Source: Favolaschia claudopus (lineage: Eukaryota; Basidiomycota; Agaricomycetes; Agaricales; Mycenaceae). Taken from it: a stretch of 64,000 bases of DNA. This document shows positions 41,695 through 53,009 of the stretch, piece by piece. Every line of letters begins with the position of its first letter. Position 1 is the stretch's first letter. Made by a program: the position numbers and the translations under genes. The notes beneath the pieces were generated by a model. That model did not search any database. It saw only the letters and a program-made list of their open reading frames with translations, and was not told the DNA's origin. The stretch is taken from NCBI GenBank assembly GCA_037176885.1, contig JAWWNJ010000062.1, forward strand, positions 930,001 to 994,000, in the 5' to 3' direction.

Positions 41695-41773
41695 CGACCG
41701 AGGCTTGGATTACACAGACTGGAGAGCACTCGTGTACAATATTTATCGAGGTTTAAACCCTGTGTGTTTTTGT

Positions 41774-42623
41774 TCAGCGAGAAAGCGAAAAGGAAGACTG
41801 AAAGACGAACAGCCCAATTACTCCACATGCGGCGCGTGCACCGGCATTCCCCGTCTTGAGACTCTCTGCATTATCTCCGCGTCCAAGATCGTCAGTTCCC
41901 TTGAGAAGGATGAGTTTCGTGCCGCTATTTCAAATGAGAGCATACCGCGTGGAGCACGACTGCGCGGCTACGGGAGATTCAGGGACAGACTCGGAAACGC
42001 AACCAGAAATACTCACCCAACAATGCTGAGTGGGCCATTCAGCGATATGAGGCTATCCTCGAATTCGAAGCTGGCGTTCCCCGACTCCTAATAATACACT
42101 TCATATTAACCAGAAATCTCAAGTGATAATGGTGATACAGACATCTGTCTTGATGTTCCCAAGGTCTCCGACATGCCTACCCATTTTCGTTATTTTACTT
42201 GATTTTGAGAGTAATGCTAAGACAGACCTCTCTGTGTCGCTGGGCGCTCCGTGATTTTTTGAAGCGGGATTGAGATGGGGGCCAGCAGATAGACATCCGT
42301 TAGTCAAGTCCCCAGACTGGCTGAGTTGAAGTCAATTATTCTTGCTCGGAACCTTGACTCGAAGCCACTACACACTGGATGTGGAAGCCACGCAAAGCGA
42401 GAGGATCGAGATTGTGGAGCTCTCCGGTGACAAGTACTTTGTTTTTCTTTTGTTCAAAGGTGACGGTCCCGGTGGCTGTCGAGTCCCCCTTCAAAACAAC
42501 AACGGCCTTAGTATACTGAGCAGTTTTTGCTGGTGTATTCCAAAAGAAGAAGATAAGAAGAGCAACGGCAGCCCCAGCAACCTGCCATCCCCTGGTGCTC
42601 GATTGTGGTCTTGGGTGTTCCAT
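41774..42623 (-). CDS. Membrane-anchored Cu/Zn superoxide dismutase
   Basis: Six exons on the minus strand (42376-42623, 42228-42320, 42143-42176, 42017-42087, 41946-41967, 41774-41899) give 197 aa. A basic N-terminus and one hydrophobic helix ([14 protein letters not shown], about residues 15-28) precede the SOD domain. This looks like an uncleaved signal anchor, not a signal peptide. All copper and zinc ligands are visible: [31 protein letters not shown] and VVLHAGTDDLG. The disulphide cysteines (NGCLSAG, AACGVIG) and the active-site Arg (GARAACG) are there too. The domain would face the ER lumen or cell exterior and remove superoxide. It lies tail to tail with GH131-CBM1, about 80 bp between stops. 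Confidence 0.9.
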
Positions 42624-43024
42624 TCAACGTTTTGTTAGTGAGATCTAGTGAGAGACTTTGCTGAGAGGCTGACGCAAAATTGCCTCATCATCGTTGTTCG
42701 CGACGGTGTCCACAACGAAGGCCGAACCGGGACTCGGAGCTGATGCGGCCCGGCCAACCATTCAACCTCTTTCTTCTGAACCATTGCGGCCGACTTCGAT
42801 GCTCATGCTTTCGCCGAAAGGCTCCACACACAATACACCTACAACGATTGGTCTGCATGCGTCCGCTTAGCTAGGAAATCTGTCAGCAATTCAGGGATAA
42901 ACAAACCATTTGACAGACCACACATGTTCACAGAAGTCTCTATGTTTTCCCTCACGCTGTCGAGCACTAAGTATTTAAATGAAATCAACTCATACTCCCC
43001 TCGGATCCCTGCAATTTCACGCAG
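42624..43024. other. Divergent promoter region, SOD (-) and P450 (+)
   Basis: About 400 bp. A TATTTAAAT run at 42972-42980 is a plausible TATA element for the P450 gene at 43025. No coding sequence was recognised. Confidence 0.4.
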
Positions 43025-45012
43025 ATGTTCCAAGTTTCCTCTCTTGTTGAGCTTTTTCTCGCTGCGGTGTTCCTCAAGATTTTTCATGAATTTTTCTATG
43101 CCCGGAAACGTACCCTACCTTTTCCCCCTGGACCACCTCCTCGGTTTCTTGTAGGGAATTCTCGAGATTTACCGCAAAAACAACCTTGGTTGACTTATAC
43201 AGAATGGGGCCGGCGTTACGGTGAGTTGAGTTGACCTATAGGCTATGGGTCACTTCAATTGCTGAGAGTGCGATTTCTAAAGGAGAGCTTGTACACGCCA
43301 GCGCTCTGGGACACCACATCGTCATAGTTAATTCGGTCAAGACCGCCAATGAACTATTCGAGAAACGATCTCACGTCTATTCCGATCGTCCCGTCATCAC
43401 CATGATTGAACTGTGAGATGGCTGAATGTCTGCGACCCTACCTCTCTCTAAGAGATTTACCAGTATGGGCTGGGGATTCAACGTCGGCCTCATGCCAATG
43501 GGCGATCGCTGGAGGCAACATAGAAGAATGTTTCAACAACATTTCCGCCGAGACATCGCACGAACTTATCGGCCCATCCAAACGGAAAAGATACACCAAC
43601 TCTTGCAGCAATTGCTATCCGATCCTGAGAAATTTCGGGAACATCTGAAAACGTATGTATGATCTACTTGCTCTTTCTGTTCAAAGCCGATGCAATTCTT
43701 CCCAGATTGACTGCAGCAATAATAATGAGAACTGTCTATGGGTATGACGTTAAACCAAGTAACGATAGATTCGTCGAGTTATCGGAACGGGCTGTCAAAA
43801 AACTTTCCGACTCGTTTTTTCCTGGGGCTGCGGTCGTAAATGCTTTCCCGATTCTACAGTATCTTCCGTCGTGGTTTCCGGGTGCCGGTTTTCAAGAATA
43901 TGCCGCTGGTAAGGAGAACTAGTCGGTGTTGACTGTACCCTGGTTTCACACGTTACAGATTGCCGTTTGATGATTGAAGAAATGCAGCAGGTCCCGTTCA
44001 ACTTCGCGAAGCAGAATATGGTTCGATCTCTGTTCCACCGTTCATCGCAAAATCAATGTTTCTATTGCAGCTAAATGGCGTGGATGCAAAGCCTGTTGTG
44101 GCAAAAATGCTACAAGTCCGTGGCCGCACAGATGAGGTTGCGATTCGGGAAGCAGCCGCCACAGCGTACGCAGGTATATGTGTCTTCACGCTCATGATCG
44201 TTGCGTTTCTCTAAATCCTCCACTCTTAGCCGGATCAGATACTGTAAGTACCAAATATGATGTCTAAGGCTCTTCAACCAAAACTTCATAAGACTGTCTC
44301 GGCTCTGGCTTCGTTCTTTCTCGCGATGGCACAGTATCCTGCCGCACAGGAACGAGCACAGGAAGAAATTGATACTGTCATTGGCTCGGCTCGATTGCCG
44401 CAATTCGAGGACCGACCTTCGTTGCCTTTTGTCGAGGCGTTATATCGGGAGGTAATGCGCTGGAGACCGGCTCTTCCGCTTGGAGTATCCCATGCAACCA
44501 GCACCGATGACATTTATAATGGTTTTTATATACCCAAGGGTAGGCAATGACAAATTATCTTTCCTCGGGGTACTCAACTAACTCAGGGGCGACGGTCATG
44601 GCCAATGCATGGTGAGGAATTTTCCTCTCGAATCCAGGGTTTTTTTAAAAAAAAAATACGTTGTTGTTCTGAAGGGCTATGACCCGGGATGAATCCGTCT
44701 ACCCAGATCCTGAACGGTTCAACCCTGATCGATTCTTCACCCCCGACGGAAAGCTCAACGACGATGATACTGTCCTGACGTTTGGGTATGTTGAGTGGCC
44801 CATCTGAAGCTTACTACATCTTACAGTGGTCCAGATTCGGTCGCCGAATTTGTGTAGGGCGCCACAATGCCGAGGCAACTGTGTGGTTTACGATTGTCTC
44901 TGTTTTGGCGGCGTTCAATATATCCAAAGCCAAAGACGCTGCTGGGAATGAGATTGAGATTACCGCAGTCTATTCAGATGGGATGGTTAGGTATGTGAGG
45001 GTGAATGTTTAA
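43025..45012 (+). CDS. Cytochrome P450 monooxygenase
   Basis: Eleven exons (43025-43220, 43283-43412, 43464-43652, 43706-43908, 43959-44020, 44071-44173, 44230-44243, 44293-44539, 44587-44611, 44675-44785, 44835-45012) give 485 aa. An N-terminal membrane helix (VELFLAAVFLKIF) is followed by the proline hinge LPFPPGPPPRFL. The I-helix AYAAGSDT, the K-helix ExxR in EALYREVMRW, DPERFNPDRF and the heme-binding FGFGRRICVGRH are all present, so the enzyme looks intact. It resembles the large basidiomycete P450 families that use an ER-bound reductase; the substrate is unknown. Exon 44230-44243 is 14 nt and carries the AGSDT threonine. The last intron must end at the second of two AG sites (44834) to keep the heme motif. 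Confidence 0.93.
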
Positions 45013-46088
45013 AAATTTGTGCTCACGCAATAAGCAGCCATCCTCAACCCTTCCCTTGCTCTATCACTCCCCGCTCCGTTGCAGTACAGGGCTTGATCAG
45101 CGCCATGGAAGATTTGTGAGAGGATTGGCTAAGTTAGCTAGTCCGTCGGTATGAGCATCGTTGGCCCGACTTTCGAGAAGAACGATGCGAGAGTGATCTT
45201 CAGAAAATCAAACAGTTGCATGAGCTGAGGAAATCCGACAGCCAAGACATTCTCCCACGGTTGAATTTACATGGAAGTTGAACAAACCTCTGCGGTCTCT
45301 TCACCTGTCACTCTCTCACTAACTGATAATAGACAGCGACACCTGGCTGTCCGGTCTTGATCCAAACACTACAGGAGATATGAGCTTGAGATAGACTCCG
45401 GCTCGGATAGACTGACTGCATCATGGGTGGTGTCGCATTCGGAGGTCCATAGTGCGTGTGGTGGCTTCAAATATTCTTCGAATGAGAATATACGCAGGGG
45501 CAACGAGAGATAGCACACGTACCAAGGGAATACAGTGAAGTTCCCCGCCCTGCAAAATGACGAGTGAGACGCAAATATTAACAAAAATGCTCATTACCTA
45601 GTCCAAAACGGTCGATGAGCTTGGTCTGACCTGGAGAAACAATCCTCATGAGTTTCGTACAACTGAGATTGTATTACCATTCGCTTGGTACCCGTTGCCA
45701 ATCTTGACCTGGATGGGTAAATCGAGTTGCTCACGGGTTTCCGGCTGGAAAAGTCACTCTAAGATCCCAAGTGATAAGCCGAAGTTTAAACTATACGCAA
45801 CGTTGAACACATTCATTTTCCACTTGCCTTGAGAGCTTGGTATTGAGCGGATATTCTGTGCAAAATATTGCTGCTTACCGGCATCTGTGGCGACTACACG
45901 GCTGGAGAGCTTGATGAATCCATCGTTTTCCGATGTACCTTAAGGTGGGGTGATCAGAACCATACGAGAGATCAAATGGCGGGGCACGTACGGATGCCTT
46001 TCCTGCACACACGAGGCATTTCAAAAATACGCTGGGGTAAACTCGAAGTAGTCTCTTGCACAGACTCACACTCGATAACTCGTTACAG
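45013..46088. other. Gene-poor region with possible relic exons
   Basis: About 1.1 kb without a confident gene. Minus-strand pieces with coding look are described separately (45380-45945). Confidence 0.4.
45380..45945 (-). pseudogene. Possible small gene or gene remnant, unresolved
   Basis: On the minus strand several short pieces look like exons with normal splice signals. One (about 45879-45940) encodes ENDGFIKLSSRVVATDAG followed by GTAAGC. Others encode KWKMNVFNV and LPIQVKIGNGYQANGQ / TKLIDRFGL. The last two join across GTAATA...CTCCAG, but I could not join all pieces in one frame. I do not recognise the family. It may be a real intron-rich gene that I failed to assemble, or a decaying copy next to the inverted-repeat element. 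Confidence 0.25.
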
Positions 46089-46093
46089 AGTCT

Positions 46094-46141
46094 GTTAGTT
46101 ACCGCGGTCTGATTACCGTTACCATCCCTTATTATATAAGC
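46094..46141 (+). repeat. Left terminal inverted repeat
   Basis: It starts GTTAGTTACCGCGG and ends TTATTATATAAGC. It pairs with the right repeat at 46475-46522, differing at four positions. Confidence 0.8.
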
Positions 46142-46474
46142 AGACCATTTTAGGAAGCATCTCCGGCACACCTTTACGCGTTTGACGCGTTCTTTCCACT
46201 TGTTGGGCCGATTTGAGTGGTGAATTCACTGTGAATATCTTCAACATGAGACCTTGCAGTGGGCACCGAGCTCTTTGGGTTTGAATTTATGTCTTACCAT
46301 TTTTGGTAGTGTTAGCCTTAATCCGCACGCTGGATAGTTTTTGGTCTACAGGAGTAGCTGTGGGGTGTTTGTAGGAGCTACAAGATGCTTTGATTCTGAG
46401 TTTACACGTATTTTATGTCGAACGACGCGCTCTTGCAGTATCGGCGCGTCGTTAATGGGTTTCCAAAAAAGGAA

Positions 46475-46522
46475 GCTTATATAATAAGGGGCGGTAACGG
46501 TAATGAGGCCGCGGTAACTAAC
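46475..46522 (-). repeat. Right terminal inverted repeat
   Basis: It begins GCTTATATAATAAG and ends CCGCGGTAACTAAC. It is the reverse complement of the left repeat apart from four bases. Confidence 0.8.
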
Positions 46523-46527
46523 GGACT

Positions 46528-46950
46528 AAACTCGAAGGGGACGAGGCTGAGATGTGAATGTTATTTGCGAAGGTGAGCACGTTTATATGGAGGTGGGACA
46601 GCGGAACCATGTGCTCTCCCTAGACTAATACACAGAAACAGCAGGTGCCAATGCGTGTTTTCACTGGGCTCAACTTGGAAAGCTTGGTTGCAGAGGTACT
46701 GTGCACCTTAGGCGCGCTAACCCTTTCATGGCGGCAAAGAAATAATTCAAACGGCGGAAGTAACCGAAACATCATCGGAAGATGGCCAAAAATTGAAAAA
46801 CGATACGCGCATGTTCCTTCCACCAGTAGGCTGTCTTCTGCGCCAGAATCAGAGAATGGAGAGCCACAGGAATTTGGAAACAATGCTTGGAGGATGTGGT
46901 TGAAGGCAAGGGTAGCACAGCTTCTGATGTCCTTCCTTCCTCCTGCCACC
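46528..46950. other. Intergenic region
   Basis: Upstream region of the multi-TM gene at 46951. An open frame runs in phase from 46645, but the ATG at 46951 has the better context (CCACC), so the upstream part is taken as untranslated. Confidence 0.4.
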
Positions 46951-47598
46951 ATGACGTCCCTCCGCCATCGCGTTGGATTCATAGCTTCGGACGACGATGG
47001 CGACGCCCAGAATCACGTTCTCGACGACATCGAGCAGGAGGAGGTCATTGAAGATCTCCGGCAACGCAACGACGAGACGACTGCCCGAGCAACTCTCGTG
47101 CTTGACGTTGTTCTCGTGTGCTCCGCTTTGCTGTACGACTTGCCCCCGCGTTTCTTCGTGAAATAAAATAACATCTTACCATCCAGCCAATTCATTTACC
47201 TGGTCAAGGAGTCTAAAGCTAGCCCTCTCTTCGGTCTCTTCCCTCCTTCATCCTCGACGCTTGAACCGGCAGAACCAGACCCGCCATGTCCAATATTGTT
47301 CACTCTCCTTGCGCTTGCACTGCACGCAAATCTTACCCTCCTCGTCCATCCAACCGTGGCCCTTTATTCCTCCCTGCAAGCGTCACCATTGCCCATCTCA
47401 TTCTCCCTCACCTATGCGCTTGCGGCCGTCTGGCCTACACTTTCCCTCTTTCTCGCGCGCTCCTGGCAGGTCACTGCCTTTTCCGCCGCTTCCTTCTTGG
47501 TAGTAGCTCTTACGCACTCAGTACTACGGACACTGCAGGAAGGAGACCAAGCTCTAGCTGAGCTTGAGACCCTCCGATACCGTGCCCCCGGTCCATGA
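46951..47598 (+). CDS. Small multi-pass membrane protein, unknown function
   Basis: Two exons (46951-47132 and 47187-47598) give 197 aa. The first 50 residues are acidic (ASDDDGDAQ, DDIEQEEVIEDLRQRNDE). Hydrophobic segments follow: ATLVLDVVLVCSALLQFIYL, then, after a Pro/Glu-rich loop, ILFTLLALALHANLTLLV, FSLTYALAAVWPTLSLFLA and FSAASFLVVALTHSVL. This suggests four transmembrane helices with both ends possibly cytosolic. The family is not recognised. The intron is supported by loss of the frame if it is retained. Confidence 0.7.
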
Positions 47599-48824
47599 GC
47601 CGTACATCTTTCTTATACATTTATTACCAGCGCAGTCACAGTACAGCTTTGGCGATTTCTCGGTCATCAAGTCGGCTCAATTGTTCAGCTTCAACTCTGG
47701 CCTTCTCTCTCGACCTAAGGAGACGAACGCTTTATGACGTCGACGTTCCTGGTATTGGTGCTGGGTCGCGTTTCAATCAGCATATTATCGAACGTTGTCG
47801 ATTTATTCGGGCTCGCCTACGGGAACCTGAACTGCATTTGCCGCAAATTTGCCGTGAGGGTTTCTTCGGTTTCTTTGCCACCATACCGACGTTTACCATG
47901 TCACAACTTTTGTTCAAGGCAGCTCAGTCACCTTGAATTTCTCTCTAGGTCGATGGATCTATTTAATCTGCATGAAACTGCTCGTTTTACTTTGTAATGA
48001 GACGAGATCCCGAACCTCGCGTCGTTTCGCAGCCGCAACTTACCAACTCAGCAATTGAAGCTTTCCAGATTGCTAGGCTTTGTTCCAACAACTTCTCGGG
48101 TTGCCTCTGGAACATTCCTATTCGATGACACTGTTGGATCCTGGTACAGTGTCCAGGATTTGTTGCCGTATCTTGCGTTCTGAAGATTCATCCCAAGTTC
48201 GAACATCAGGTAAGTAATTCGAGAACTCAGGCTCAAAGTTTCAAAACCCATCGAAACCAGCTTCGTTGGTGCCCGTGGTATTGATTCCGTAGCCGAAAGC
48301 CGGAACCCGACCAATCGTGCATTTACTGCCACGATTTCATGTAAGTCGTCGACATGGATTGCCAGTGCGCTCGGCATCGAGGAGTTATCAACCGTGAGTT
48401 CAACAACACAGCAGTGAAACCAAGGCTCCTTTTGCTGGCGCATCGCTGACCAACGCCCTTACACGGCGGGCCGTGAGATGACTTGAGCCCTTTCAAACCC
48501 TTGCAGTAGTCCATTGGTGTCGGTAGCGGCTCTGTCGAATTCACGGCGAGTGTATATGCTGAACAATATAGCAAGTTGAGAAAGAAATCAACTTCGTTGC
48601 CGCCGCTGAGAACAAAACGTTCTTGAGAAATAAATTATCTTCACTGCGATTTCAGTAGAACAAAACTCATCGAACACCTATGCAATCTAATATTCTGAGT
48701 CAAATTTCACCGAAACTTGTGAAGACGAATTTAGGAGTGACTCCGAAGCTCAGCGCTCAACGATTGGTGATCTGATGTCCGTCGGCATTCGGACCGACAA
48801 ATTTCTAACTTGACCTCTGCTCTG
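47599..48824. other. Intergenic region with one unassigned minus-strand frame
   Basis: About 1.2 kb. The longest frame (48048-48443, minus) has no recognisable domain, signal peptide or splice partner, and I do not call it a gene. Confidence 0.35.
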
Positions 48825-50755
48825 ATGGCGACGATTATCGACACTGACCCTGCGGAATGTGCTGCTGACCCCAGCTTAGAATGGGACTCAGAGGAGGAAT
48901 TCAGTAGTGACCATTACTCTGCTAGCGATTATTCTGACTCTCGCGTCGAGGACGAAGACTGGGAACGTGCTGAAGGAGGTCGGTGCTTGTTTTCTGAATT
49001 CTATCCAGGAATCCAATCCCGCTAGATTTCACCAAACATTTTAATAGGCTACGCCAGCACGTTGCGGTGAGGACCGGCAATGCAGAGGGCACTAGCTCTG
49101 CCATCGGCAAGAACACTTCTGTTGTCGCTGTACCCGCGATCAATCATCCTGCGGCAAAGACAAATGCTAGTGTATCGCGGGACCGCACCGCGGACCAACT
49201 CGCCGCGCTAGCAAAGTACTCGTCGAAGATCGCCAAAATCGACGTGCCATACATGATGGGTGTGGGTGTGAACCGCAAAGGACCAAGCTCGAATGCGAAT
49301 ATGAAAGATCGTGCCGACCGCGCAACTACCGAGCAAGTGTTAGATCCCCGTACGCGGACAATCCTCCTAAAGATGGTGGGTCGCGGTGTCGTTGACGAGG
49401 TCAATGGGTGTATCAGCACCGGCAAGGAGGTAGGACATCTTATTTTCTTCGTATGCGCAATCGTGATCGTAAATCATCTAGGCTAATGTCTACCACGCAC
49501 TTACACCAGACAAGGCGCACCTCGCGCTCAAGATCTACAAAACATCTATCCTGGTGTTCAAAGATCGCGATAAGTACGTCTCGGGCGAACATCGTTTCCG
49601 ACGCGGGTACTCGCGGCATAATCCTCGCAAAATGGTGCGGTTGTGGGCCGAAAAAGAGATGCGGAATCTCAAGCGTCTCCGCGCTGCTGGCCTCCGTGCA
49701 CCAGAACCGATCGAGGTTCGAGAGAACGTTCTCGTCATGTCTTTTCTGGGAAGCCCCGAAGGCTGGGCATCCCCGCGTCTAAAGGACGCCGAATTTCCCT
49801 CTGAAGCCGCCGCCTCGCTCTACGAAGAGCTCCTTCTCGCTATACGCACACTCTTTCACAAGTGTCGGCTTGTGCACGCCGATTTATCTGAATACAACAT
49901 CCTTTATCATGAAGAGCATTTGTACATCATCGACGTCTCGCAAAGCGTCGAGCACGACCATCCATCCGCTTTCGACTTCCTCAGAAACGACTTGAAAAAT
50001 GTGGAGGAATTTTTTGCACGTCGGGGCGTGCATTGCTTAGGACTCCGACGCGCGTTCGAGTTTGTTACTCGTGATCAATTGCCAATCATCGAAATAATTT
50101 CTGCAGAGGTACCTGAGCCAACGCCGGCAGATGATACTTCGCCGCCGGACGCCAGCACCCCTGAAAGCTCTCTGGCGCCATCCCCACCTGAAGCCGACCC
50201 CCTCGCCCTCTCTTTATTGCGTGCCTGGTTACTAGAGCCCGAGGACGCGGCTCACAATGGGCAGGATGAGGCGGTCTTCCTACATGCTCACATTCCACGT
50301 TCACTGAATGAGGTGTTCGACCCGGAGCGCGATGCCGCAGCACTTGCTCGGGGTGAGGATCGGGGGCTTGTGTACGCCGATGCACTGGGGTTGGTGTCGC
50401 GTGATACAGCCAAAGGTAAGGTTCGATTTGAAGGTCACGCCTCTGCCTCCTCCGATGAAGAGGGGGACGGGGACGAAGACAGCGATGACGATGATGAGGC
50501 CGATGGATCAAGCGCTGAAGACGAGGATGGGACCGGGTTCCAGGAACGCACTCCTCGCGGCCATCGGCATGAAGATCGTGACGCAAAAAAGGTAATTTCC
50601 TTTTTCCATCGTCCATTCCAATCAATCTTTTGGGCTCATATCGTTGCTTTGTGGCGCAGGAACGAAAAAAAGCCGTGAAGGCTGAAGCGAAGGAGCGCAG
50701 AAAGCATAAGATGCCGAAAGCTGAGAAGAAACGCGCTTTGAAAAAGGGCAAGTAG
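48825..50755 (+). CDS. rio1: Atypical serine kinase RIO1
   Basis: Four exons (48825-48978, 49026-49429, 49482-50591, 50660-50755) give 587 aa. An acidic N-terminus leads to the RIO domain with its P-loop STGKEANVYH (about residues 181-190), the catalytic loop LVHADLSEYNIL (about 318) and the metal-binding IDVSQSVEHDHP (about 336). The C-terminus has a long Asp/Glu/Ser tract and ends in a Lys/Arg-rich tail (AEKKRALKKGK). In the family, RIO1 acts in the cytoplasm in final maturation of the 40S ribosomal subunit. The length and tail fit fungal RIO1, not RIO2. Confidence 0.94.
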
Positions 50756-50839
50756 AGATACGAAATACCGTTTCTGGCGCTGAATCCTGTTTCATTAAAT
50801 CTAAATGCTACACGTAATTTTGTTGGAGAGAAGAGCAAC

Positions 50840-53009
50840 TTAGGCGTCAGTGATGCATCCGTGGCTGGCGTCCGTGACCGTTTTGGTGTACTTGAAGAGA
50901 GTTCCTTGCGAAACTTTGAGTGGTGGTGCAACCCAATCTGCACGCCGAGCGGCAAGCTCGTCGTCCGACACGTGCAGCTCGATCGTGTTCTTGATGGCGT
51001 CGACCGAGATCACATCTCCATCCTTCACCAGTGCAATGGGCCCGCCGACTTGGGCCTCCGGAACAACGTGTCTTGTGAATCCGTCGTCAGTTCATTGTGC
51101 AAAGGTAGCAACGAAATTTTTCTTCACCCGATACAGAATCCGTGGGATCCGCCACTGAAACGTCCGTCGGTGAGGCAGGCGACGTCCATGCCGAGGCCGG
51201 CTCCCATTATCAAACTGGTGGGTTTGAGCATTTCAGGCATTCCGGGGCCGCCTTTGGGTCCAAGGTAGCGTAGTATCACGACCGTCTTCTCGCCTTTTTT
51301 AATCGAGCCGCTTTCCACAGCCGCGAACATTTCTGCCTCGGTATCAAACGCACGCGCCTTGCCAGTGAACTTGAGGCCCTCTTTGCCCGTGATTTTCGCA
51401 ACAGCGCCGCCCGGCGCCAAGTTGCCTCTGAGAATGCTGGGCACATGTAGATGTAGAAGATCAGAAAAGCGGAACAAATTTAAGCTCGACGACCCACCGA
51501 ATGTGCCCGGTCTCCTTGATGGGCTTGTTCAATGGCCGGACGACGTCTTGTGTCTCGAAGTCAAGTTCCCCATACTTGTGGGTCCAACGGTCAAGATTCT
51601 CCCCGAGGGTCTTGCCTGTTACAGTCATATTGTTTCCGTCAATGAGATCATGCTTGAGCAGGAATGCCATAATTTCTGAGCCCCCAAAAATCAATCCAAG
51701 CAATGCTACATAAAGAACATGCGTACTCGGAATACCACCGATTTTGAAAACGTGCTCCATAAGATATTTCCCGCTGGGCTTGAGGTCAGCAAGGAACGGG
51801 ATACGGTCGGACACGCTTTGGAAATCGTCAATGGTCAGTTTAACACCGACGGAATGAGCGACAGCAATAAGATGGAGAACAGCGTTGGTTGAGCCGCCCA
51901 GAATCATTGTGAGAACCTGGTAAAGCTCAGAAACAGTACATCGAGAGGGTGAAATCTTTATTACCATGGCGTTTTCAAAGGCCGACCGTGTCATGATATC
52001 GCGGGGAAGGATGTTCTGAGCAAGCAAATTGTGCATCACTGAACCTACGGAAGCACACTCGTCGTGCTTCTCCTGAGATTCAGCAGGCATAGAAGAAGAC
52101 CCTGGAATAGTCATTCCCAGTGCTTCTGCAGCACTAGCTATAGTGTTGGCAGTATACATCTGGGTATCGTTCAGCAAGGATCGGGATAGGTAGCAAACCA
52201 GTTCCGTACGCCGCCACATGCACCAGGACCAGGACAAGCATATCTGTTGGTGTTATAACGCTCTTTCTCGGCCTCTGGTGTCTTGCCATCAGCCAGATAT
52301 TTGCCGTATGACTGGAAGGCGGACACAATGTCGAGCTGAGGAGCACCTTCGCAGGAGCCGGCTCGGATAGTTCCACCGTACACCATCAAACCAGGGCGGT
52401 TCAAACGACCAACTGCAGCAAGGAAATCATCGGAATCTGCAAATATGTTTCGAATACAAACTTACGAGCTATCAGAACACCAGGCATGTTTTTATCGCAG
52501 CCGGGAATAGCGACGACACCATCTAAATGGTGTCCCCCGGCTGCAGACTCAACCGAATCGGCAATGAGGTCTCGCGAGGGCAAGGAATAAGACATTCCAT
52601 CGGTGCCCATGCTAATAGCATCGCTGACACCAACAGCGCCGAACTGATAGCCTATTATGTCCGCTTTGGCTAACGAGGCTTTGACTTCCTGACCAAGACC
52701 TAGCAGGTGTTTGTTGCATCTTGAAAGAATTAGGGATAGGATAGGAATTTTGCGATGACTCACGGATTTCCTTCGTACCTTTGCGACGCAGTCAGAGATG
52801 CTACATCATATTCCAAGCAAGCTTACCAGATACTGGCGACGCCAACCATGGCCTTGTTGAAGTCGTCGTCCGTTTTGATACCATCCGTCGCGTAAAGCAT
52901 GGCCTACGGTTTAGCTTCAATGGGCGAATGAGAGGGCGTGGATTAGACTGTATACTTGACTAGCACCCTGATCCTTGGGCTGGGTGACGCGGCGGCTGTA
53001 GCGATTCAT
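50840..53009 (-). CDS. ilv3: Dihydroxyacid dehydratase
   Basis: Ten exons on the minus strand (52956-53009, 52827-52903, 52764-52778, 52466-52719, 52210-52412, 51965-52159, 51727-51916, 51498-51675, 51128-51436, 50840-51071) give 568 aa. Visible family motifs are [96 protein letters not shown] and [12 protein letters not shown]. The Fe-S cluster cysteines are present in the [11 protein letters not shown] and ACGG motifs. The enzyme makes 2-oxo acids in valine and isoleucine synthesis, normally in mitochondria. The chosen ATG starts right at the conserved core ([12 protein letters not shown]), leaving no presequence. An upstream exon is possible. Exon 52764-52778 is 15 nt. Confidence 0.93.

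Larger units (their letters stand above)
46089..46527. mobile_element. MITE-like element with long terminal inverted repeats
   Basis: Two inverted copies of a 48-nt sequence face each other at 46094-46141 and 46475-46522, matching at 44 of 48 positions; 5 more outer bases also match with one difference. The element is about 439 bp, AT-rich inside, with TTATATAATAA at the inner edge of each repeat and no transposase frame. I see no clear target-site duplication, so its superfamily is open. Confidence 0.75.

Noticed and set aside
41552..42091. Plus-strand 179-codon frame after the GH131 gene
   Set aside because: It reads through the last GH131 intron and then runs antisense to the SOD exons. 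The CBM1 ending QCL and the SOD ligands give the correct interpretation.
44641..44657. T-run followed by A-run
   Set aside because: It lies inside a P450 intron (44612-44674). It could form a hairpin but is simple low complexity without other support.
50086..50955. Minus-strand 289-codon frame
   Set aside because: Antisense of the RIO1 C-terminal half, low complexity and Arg/His-rich. The RIO1 motifs define the real strand.
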